A stretch of 11,756 bases of DNA from Pleurotus djamor (lineage: Eukaryota; Basidiomycota; Agaricomycetes; Agaricales; Pleurotaceae). Positions within the stretch are counted from its first letter, which is position 1, and the number at the start of each line of letters is the position of its first letter. The DNA is taken from NCBI GenBank assembly GCA_029747585.1, contig JAPEVF010001262.1:1-11756 (forward strand), written 5' to 3'. Below, one piece after another: positions 7,119-11,756 of the stretch. Under the pieces are notes generated by a model. It was given only the letters and a program-made list of their open reading frames with translations. It searched no databases and was not told where the DNA came from. Both the position numbers and the translations under genes were made by a program.

Positions 7119-7620
7119 TTGAACACCTCGACGAGCAACTGTCCTGTAAGATGATTGGCGCTTGGGACGAAGGGACAAATAGGCTGAGCGTCTGCAGGCG
7201 GACCGATATCAAGGGTGACATGCGGGCTGGGACGACCAAGATCAGGGAATGAATCAAGAAGAAGTGGGGGCTTGATTACGAAGACGCTCTCCCACTCACA
7301 GACAATTCACCATCAAGGTAAACAAGAGTACCCGGGGACGACAATTTGCGCCGTACTGGTGTTCAACGTGACGTATCGTCGAAACCATCATTGATGAGAC
7401 CGGCGCCTCCTAACGAGCGTGGTCTTACACAAGTTGAAGGGATGTCTCCGTAAAAAGAGCAGTATGGCTGCCTCGCATGATCAACCATAAGCACTGTGAA
7501 GAGGCCTCGTAACTACATGGACACAAACAAAGACCACATGACATACTTGTGCGATCTACAAGCTGCCGAGCCAATTCACGAAAACAGCACTGAATTGCGA
7601 TCGGAAGCGAGCAGGGCATG
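7119..7620 (-). pseudogene. Decayed third copy of the CC-repeat secreted protein
   Basis: The - strand carries a broken relative of the genes at 1382-2600 and 3073-4366. Reading from about 7500 downwards, VDHARQPY...FYGDIPSTCV matches GDHAAPTYSKNGFFRDIPFKVC of copy B. AGLINDGFDDTSR, ended by a stop, then matches VGWIDNGFNGTHI, and NTSTAQIVVPG matches NTNAAQAGLFKG. About 27 codons between these blocks are deleted. The third intron position is still visible (GTAATC...CCCAG, 7279-7227), followed by HVTLDIGPPADA against KVTLDVSFTETA, and GACAGTTGCTCGTCGAGG against copy B's last codons. The stop-codon position is lost. Weaker similarity reaches about 7620; the signal peptide and most CC units are missing, and GPI11 begins at 7663. 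Frameshifts and stops make it non-functional. Confidence 0.75.
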
Positions 7621-7662
7621 AGTACATCAGAGAACAGAGTTGTTTCTGATAGAAGCCAACCG

Positions 7663-8799
7663 CTACTGTTGTTTCGCCTTTGCAGCCCGTACATGTTCGT
7701 CCGCAAGATTGATAATTCCACTAATTGTAAGGGCCGTTATGGAACCAACAACGTAACCGGTGATTGCGCCAAAGGTAGAAGTTAAAGGCCAGGCCTACCA
7801 AGAGGTGTGTATGAGAACGCCGGCGTGTAGGAGAGCGAGCGATTGATCCTTACCTGCCAGGGACGGTCCCAATCTAATGCAATGGGTATAACACCGAGCC
7901 AGCACCCAACGAGGGCACCGATCGTTGGGTAGGCCATCGCCCTCTCCACGGAGTTTCGTAGACTATACAAAGAGAAGGGTCAAAACGTGCGAGCAGAAGG
8001 TGTACATTGGGTAGTTGCACTTACGAAAATTCGGCGAAAATGCGAACCCAAGTCATTCGAATCACGAAGGACCCAGTGTCGCTGCCGAGAGACGGAACAC
8101 CCAGCGTGTACGACGGAGGGAATATGATCAAGATCGAGAGAAGAAGACCGAGGAGATAAGTGTGCAGGATGTGGCTTGTGATCGGGAATTGAGTGGCATC
8201 CCCCTTCAAGCTGGAGATGTCGACTGACCTTGTAATAGGTGCACCAAATAAGACTGCGATTGCGTAGAAGATGAACGAGCCGATCATAGTGGCCGCCCAT
8301 GCGTTTCTAACATCCTAGAATGCCGGTGAAATGAGGTGATAGGTGGGCAGATTGACCGGCCATGCCTTACCTTCAATTTTCGTTGTATCAAAACATCACG
8401 TCTTTGGATTTGATCTTCTGCGCCATTGAGAATGACAAGTTCAACCCACCACCGTCTTATCCAGCCGCCCCACCACCCTTGGAGAACCAAAGTGCCCGCA
8501 CAAACGCACAGCATCGTCCATGTCGGGTTTAAGGTGAGGGGTTCTAGAAAAGGGTGCTGCGGCTTGTCCCGAGATGTAAGTTGAGACGGCGCAGGTCTTG
8601 GTGCGAGAGAAGGATCAAGGAATATGGTCGAACGGGGAAGAAAGAGAGCGGCGAAGAAGAGCAAGGTGGAATGCACGCCCACGATGGACGTGTAGCCCGC
8701 GAAGGGGAACTTGAATGGTTCGACGGAAAGTTTGGAGTCAAGTGCAAAGCGTTCTGCAGGCCGCTTCGAGTTCACCGGAGTCTTGGCCTTGTGCACCAT
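7663..8799 (-). CDS. GPI11: GPI-anchor synthesis subunit Gpi11/PIG-F (319 aa)
   Basis: This ER multi-pass membrane protein is the non-catalytic partner of the ethanolamine-phosphate transferases that modify the second and third mannoses of the GPI anchor (Gpi7/PIG-G and Gpi13/PIG-O). Exons in transcript order are 8799-8371, 8314-8025, 7962-7854 and 7794-7663, with introns of 56, 62 and 59 nt (phases 0, 2 and 0). Family marks are HTYLLGLLLSILIIFPPSYT (about 194-213) and, near the C-terminus, GCWLGVIPIALDWDRPWQ followed across the last intron by AWPLTSTFGAITGYVVGS. Hydrophobic segments lie near 35-54, 95-112, 148-168, 192-215, 252-270 and 283-305. The tail is charged and ends in KAKQQ, then TAG at 7665-7663. 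The first ATG in the open frame (MVHKAK) is taken as the start; the N-terminal 30 residues are poorly conserved, so it is less certain. The 3' end adjoins a decayed CC-repeat gene on the same strand. Confidence 0.92.
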
Positions 8800-9584
8800 C
8801 CTGTGGGTGACGGCGACAAGTTAGTGAGGAGGGTGGATGTGTGTCACAGGTCCCGGCAGGCGCCCAAACCACCATCATGCCACAAAAATAGGAGCCTCCT
8901 TTTGGAGTTGGGGAAGTGGCTGCCCTCGGTTCAACCCGACCGCGCATCGCCTATTTTGAGTACTTGAGTGCTAGTACTCCCTGGGGCACANTTCACCAAT
9001 GATTCTCGGAAAGTTTGTCAGACATCGGGGATTAGATAGTCAGGAGAATCACCGACAAGTTTAAAGATGATGAACTTGTTGGTCGCTTTCAAGCCGTTTC
9101 AGCTCGGTAAACCAGCTCAGTGGTGGCGTCGGACCCCTGGAGCTGTTGCATATGAGCTTGTGTGATCTGATGTAGAGCAGCGGCGTATGTTGAGACAGAT
9201 TAGGCATTGACATCAATGTGTCGAGGTGTCTGCTACTTTAGGATACAGCTGATAGGCGCACTCAAGCCGAGACGCCAAATTCAGGGTACAGCTGGGACAG
9301 AATTTCTTAGGCGTCGACTAGGATGTTCAAGGCAAGGAGACAAATGCAGGCGACCAAAGATGACTCCACTCAAACTTTGTGGCCTTGGTCCAGGTATTTC
9401 AAAGACAGCGCTGTGTCATAGAACATCCCGTCCGGAAGCACCCAATTGAGATCAAGATGGCAAGCGAGCTCATCAATTCTAAGAGTAAACAGCATCGGGG
9501 CGGAATGTATCGTCCCTAGAGTACCGCCTTGACTCTATGATCAGACCTAGGAGGAGATGGGAGCGGTAGTAAAGTGTTTTCATT

Positions 9585-10050
9585 ATACCAAACCTGTATA
9601 GTAGTACGACTTGCAGAGCCCAGCCGGGGTCCGAGGCTTAAGCAGGAGAAAGGTGTGCAATGTTTCCCATAACATAGGGACTACAGACAAAATTTACGTG
9701 GCAAACACAAGGCAAGGATCCCGCGGAATCAAGGATAACCTGCTCAGGACACAGTGCAGCTAGAGCGACACAAAAATTAACCTTGATCATTCCAGAAATT
9801 CAGCGGCACCAGTAGAGAGCGAGCTGTAAAGAGACTGGATTCATGACCTGTTCAACAGGGCGACATGTGCTACCCGCCAGGGTGTCCGAGGCTTGAGCAA
9901 CCACGAACTTTCAAGGTTGGCTCCCATGGCCATAGAGGCCGTGATGGATTGCATGGCGGTCGGTAGCTGGATACCGCGCGGAGTCAAGGAAAAGCTGCTC
10001 AGGTGATGTGGAAGTGGAAGAACAGCAGTGCTTTCGCGTCGCATAAACCG
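9585..10050. repeat. Diverged direct repeat, two units about 254 nt apart
   Basis: The 16-mer gtccgaggcttaagca at 9629-9644 recurs as gtccgaggcttgagca at 9884-9899. Further on, ccgcggaatcaagga (from 9721), then aacctgctcagg (to 9748), recurs as ccgcgcggagtcaagga (from 9974), then aaagctgctcagg (to 10003). The near-constant offset (253-255 nt) indicates an old tandem duplication. On the - strand both units encode LLKPRTP, but neither has a long open frame. Confidence 0.55.
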
Positions 10051-10303
10051 TATAGACGCAGCCTAAACTTACTTCCCAGAAACGTCAAATGGGTTGCATG
10101 ACGTGAAAGCCCCTATGTCCCAAGTCCGGAAAATGCCGAGCAGCTATGAAGTTCTAAGCCACCAACCGGCTTGGCCTATCCTTAGATTATTGGTCTAAGC
10201 GCCGGCCTCCACATCCTCAAGACCAAGGTACGCCGTTACGCTGCTGTTTCGATATTTCACCTACTCAGAGATCTCATAGGTAACGCATTCAATTCCGGAC
10301 GCT

Positions 10304-10470
10304 GTGAGTCTCGTTTCTCTCGTCGTTGTGGAAATTCCGGAGACGAGTTATGGGCGTGGAAGGAATCAACGTGCGATGGAACTGATGGAACTGAGGAGAG
10401 GGCGAGGATCTCGAGACACTGGAGATGGATTTCGAAGGGACCTATGCTGATGACTCTATCACCTTTCTAG
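10304..10470 (+). other. Candidate 5'-UTR intron of eL34
   Basis: A strong acceptor (cacctttctag, ending at 10470) lies only 8 nt before the eL34 ATG, and a consensus donor gtgagt begins at 10304. A branch-site-like ctgat occurs shortly before the acceptor. Leader introns are common in ribosomal protein genes. The acceptor is more convincing than the donor; gtaacg at 10280 is an alternative donor. Confidence 0.45.
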
Positions 10471-10478
10471 TTCTCGAA

Positions 10479-10931
10479 ATGGCCCAACGTGTAACTCTCC
10501 GCAAGCGCCAACCCTACAACACCACCTCCAACCGCCGACGAGTTGTCAAGACCCCAGGCGGTAAACTCGTCTACCACCACATCAAAAAGCCCGCAAGCGG
10601 ACCCAAGTGCGGTGACTGCGGTGTCGGTCTCCCCGGTGTACGTTCTTGCACGAATTACTTCAGTCCATCCGATTTACCTGTGTTTCACAGATCCCCGCTC
10701 TCCGACCCCGCCAATATGCTACGATCTCCAAGCGCCAAAAGACGGTTTGCCGTGCTTATGGTGGTTCACGATGCGGGACATGTGTGAAGTCACGGTGAGT
10801 CTCACCCCCGGTTTTGGTTTATTTTTCTTAGGTTGATATCCTCGATTAGCATCCTCCGCGCTTTCTTGGTTGAGGAGGCGAAGATCGTGAAGAAGGTCAT
10901 CAAGTCGCAACAGAAGACTGCCCGAAAATGA
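10479..10931 (+). CDS. RPL34: 60S ribosomal protein eL34 (114 aa)
   Basis: Complete gene for a zinc-ribbon protein of the large ribosomal subunit. CDS exons are 10479-10637, 10691-10794 and 10850-10931, with introns of 53 and 55 nt. The N-terminus MAQRVTLRKRQPYNTTSNRR is diagnostic. Zinc ligands are Cys44, Cys47, Cys81 and Cys84 (CGDC and CGTC). After the first intron, IPALRPRQYATISKRQK and RAYGGSRCGTCVKSR follow the family closely, and the C-terminus ILRAFLVEEAKIVKKV ends in KTARK before TGA at 10929-10931. Length fits the family (about 110-120). The second intron has two possible acceptors 18 nt apart, at 10831 and 10849; the second restores the conserved SR-ILRAF junction and is chosen. 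The gene diverges from GPI11 and converges on the phosphatase gene to its right. Confidence 0.97.
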
Positions 10932-11217
10932 TTAACTCGCCCTTAGTTCGGTGCTCGACTTATACATCCATATCTCGCCCATGACATCGTTCATTTTTTT
11001 CTGTATGCAATGCTATGAAAAACACCATGCGTGCTATGCCTTTCTCGGGTTGAACAATCAATTATATGTTGCCTGAGCACTCACGGTCACCGAGAGCTTC
11101 AGCGTAGCATCAATCTTTCATTTTCGAACGTATCTGATCAACGGATGTTCTTCTATGTCTAGCTCTATGATATCCAACATCTAGACCCACCCTCTTCGAC
11201 ATTCTTTGGCTCATCAT

Positions 11218-11756
11218 TCAATTTCCGTCTTCTAGGACTCGCAAGTCGCCGATGGACTGAGTAACAAAATCTGGAACAATGGGCGAAGCATTAGGTCCCG
11301 AAATTTCCTCTTCCTGGGTAATTCCTAGAACCACGGATAAGAACAACACCCCTTGTCGTTTAACGTAGCGAGAAACCATGAACACCAGACCAACCTGTTA
11401 GCACGAGAAGCGTGGACAAACCCCCGTTCTGACCGAACAGAATGTCCGTATTCAGACGGTCCCCAATCATCAAGGTGCGTTTGGGGTCGAAGTTAATTCT
11501 GCGATGTCGAACTGAGTTTAATTGCTTAGGTCTCCGTGTCAACTGATTTGGGGCTTACTTGGCTTTAATGCAATCGAGCATGGTGCGTGCGGGCTTCCCA
11601 ATGCTGATTGGATCCCTTCCCAGCGAGAAGCGCAAAGGAGCAGCGACGGCCCCTGCCCCAAGGAGTCGTCCCCCGGCGACGGGGTAAGTACTATCCTCGT
11701 TAGATGCAAGGAAATGGCATCCTGGATTACGAGTCAGATATTGAAACGCTTTGGAC
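11218..11756 (-). CDS. PHO13: Pho13-type HAD phosphatase (4-nitrophenylphosphatase / phosphoglycolate phosphatase), C-terminal 135 aa
   Basis: This is a cytosolic metabolite-repair phosphatase of the haloacid dehalogenase superfamily; the yeast and mammalian enzymes act on 2-phosphoglycolate and related side products of glycolysis. The 5' part is outside the window. Exons in transcript order are 11756-11559 (partial), 11498-11395 and 11324-11218, with introns of 60 and 70 nt. Visible motifs are the conserved lysine in IGKPA (HAD motif III), then [20 protein letters not shown] with the GDxxxxD acid pair of motif IV, then [11 protein letters not shown]. The conserved C-terminus [20 protein letters not shown] ends in [12 protein letters not shown] before the stop. 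The catalytic DxDxT nucleophile lies in the missing part. The donor of the last intron (gttggt) is weaker than its neighbours, but splicing there joins conserved LTG and ITxEE. It converges on eL34, with 286 nt between the stops. Confidence 0.94.

Larger units (their letters stand above)
8800..10478. other. Long divergent intergenic region between GPI11 and eL34
   Basis: About 1.7 kb that should hold the promoters of GPI11 (leftward) and eL34 (rightward). I find no supported gene. Open frames at 8554-8967, 9207-9449 (+) and 9841-10044 (-) lack recognisable domains. There is one undetermined base at 8991, close to a small inverted repeat (gagtac at 8958-8963, gtactc at 8974-8979). A diverged direct repeat occupies about 9585-10050 and the likely eL34 leader intron is at 10304-10470. 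Confidence 0.5.

Noticed and set aside
8211..8228. An 18-nt GT...AG stretch inside GPI11 exon 2 (- strand) as an intron
   Set aside because: It is far below the minimum intron length seen here (53 nt), and reading through keeps the frame open.
8554..8967. 137-codon + strand frame
   Set aside because: It overlaps GPI11 exon 1 antisense and its upstream region, and shows no domain.
9841..10044. - strand frame as a gene
   Set aside because: It lies on one unit of a diverged direct repeat; the equivalent frame in the other unit is interrupted by stops.
1..11756. tRNA, rRNA or complete transposable elements
   Set aside because: I saw no tRNA-like cloverleaf with A and B boxes, no rRNA blocks, and no transposase or reverse transcriptase motifs on either strand; a manual scan cannot exclude short or degenerate ones.

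Overview
This is nuclear DNA of a filamentous fungus, most likely a mushroom-forming basidiomycete (Agaricomycetes). Genes are compact, with many phase-consistent introns of 53-70 nt (GT...AG), TATA boxes about 60-85 nt upstream of start codons, and both strands used. Four conserved eukaryotic genes fix the identity: ribosomal protein eL31 (3' end, + strand, positions 1-326), the GPI-anchor synthesis subunit Gpi11/PIG-F (- strand, 7663-8799), ribosomal protein eL34 (+ strand, 10479-10931), and a Pho13-type HAD phosphatase (- strand, cut by the right edge, 11218-11756). I rebuilt exon structures by hand from splice sites and reading frame; all lengths close in frame.

Between eL31 and GPI11 lies about 7 kb of accessory DNA holding two families of predicted secreted products, each in several copies. 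Family 1 is a roughly 340-370 residue cysteine-rich secreted protein with tandem 18-residue units that each begin with a Cys-Cys pair. There is an intact + copy (1382-2600, four CC pairs), a convergent - copy (3073-4366, five CC pairs, with one ambiguous base that breaks the frame), and a decayed third copy (- strand, about 7119-7620) lying against the 3' end of GPI11. Family 2 is a 108-residue secreted precursor (6606-6932) carrying six copies of the hexapeptide GRSGYN on an 11-residue period. A decayed copy of it, with its upstream DNA, lies about 1.03 kb to the left (5568-5806).

The most interesting item is the repeat precursor. All six peptide cores are identical as protein, yet no two are identical as DNA. 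They differ mainly at silent positions, which points to selection on the released peptide. The layout resembles the KEP (kexin-processed repeat protein) and RiPP precursors of fungi, but the junctions are mostly Glu-Glu-Arg rather than Lys-Arg, and no tailoring enzyme is seen in the window. A perfect 9-bp hairpin lies between its TATA box and its start codon.

From 8800 to 10478, the DNA between the divergent GPI11 and eL34 genes has no gene I can support. It holds a diverged direct repeat and, near its right end, a probable 5'-UTR intron of eL34. Functions of the two secreted families are not known to me. Statements about them are based on sequence architecture only.
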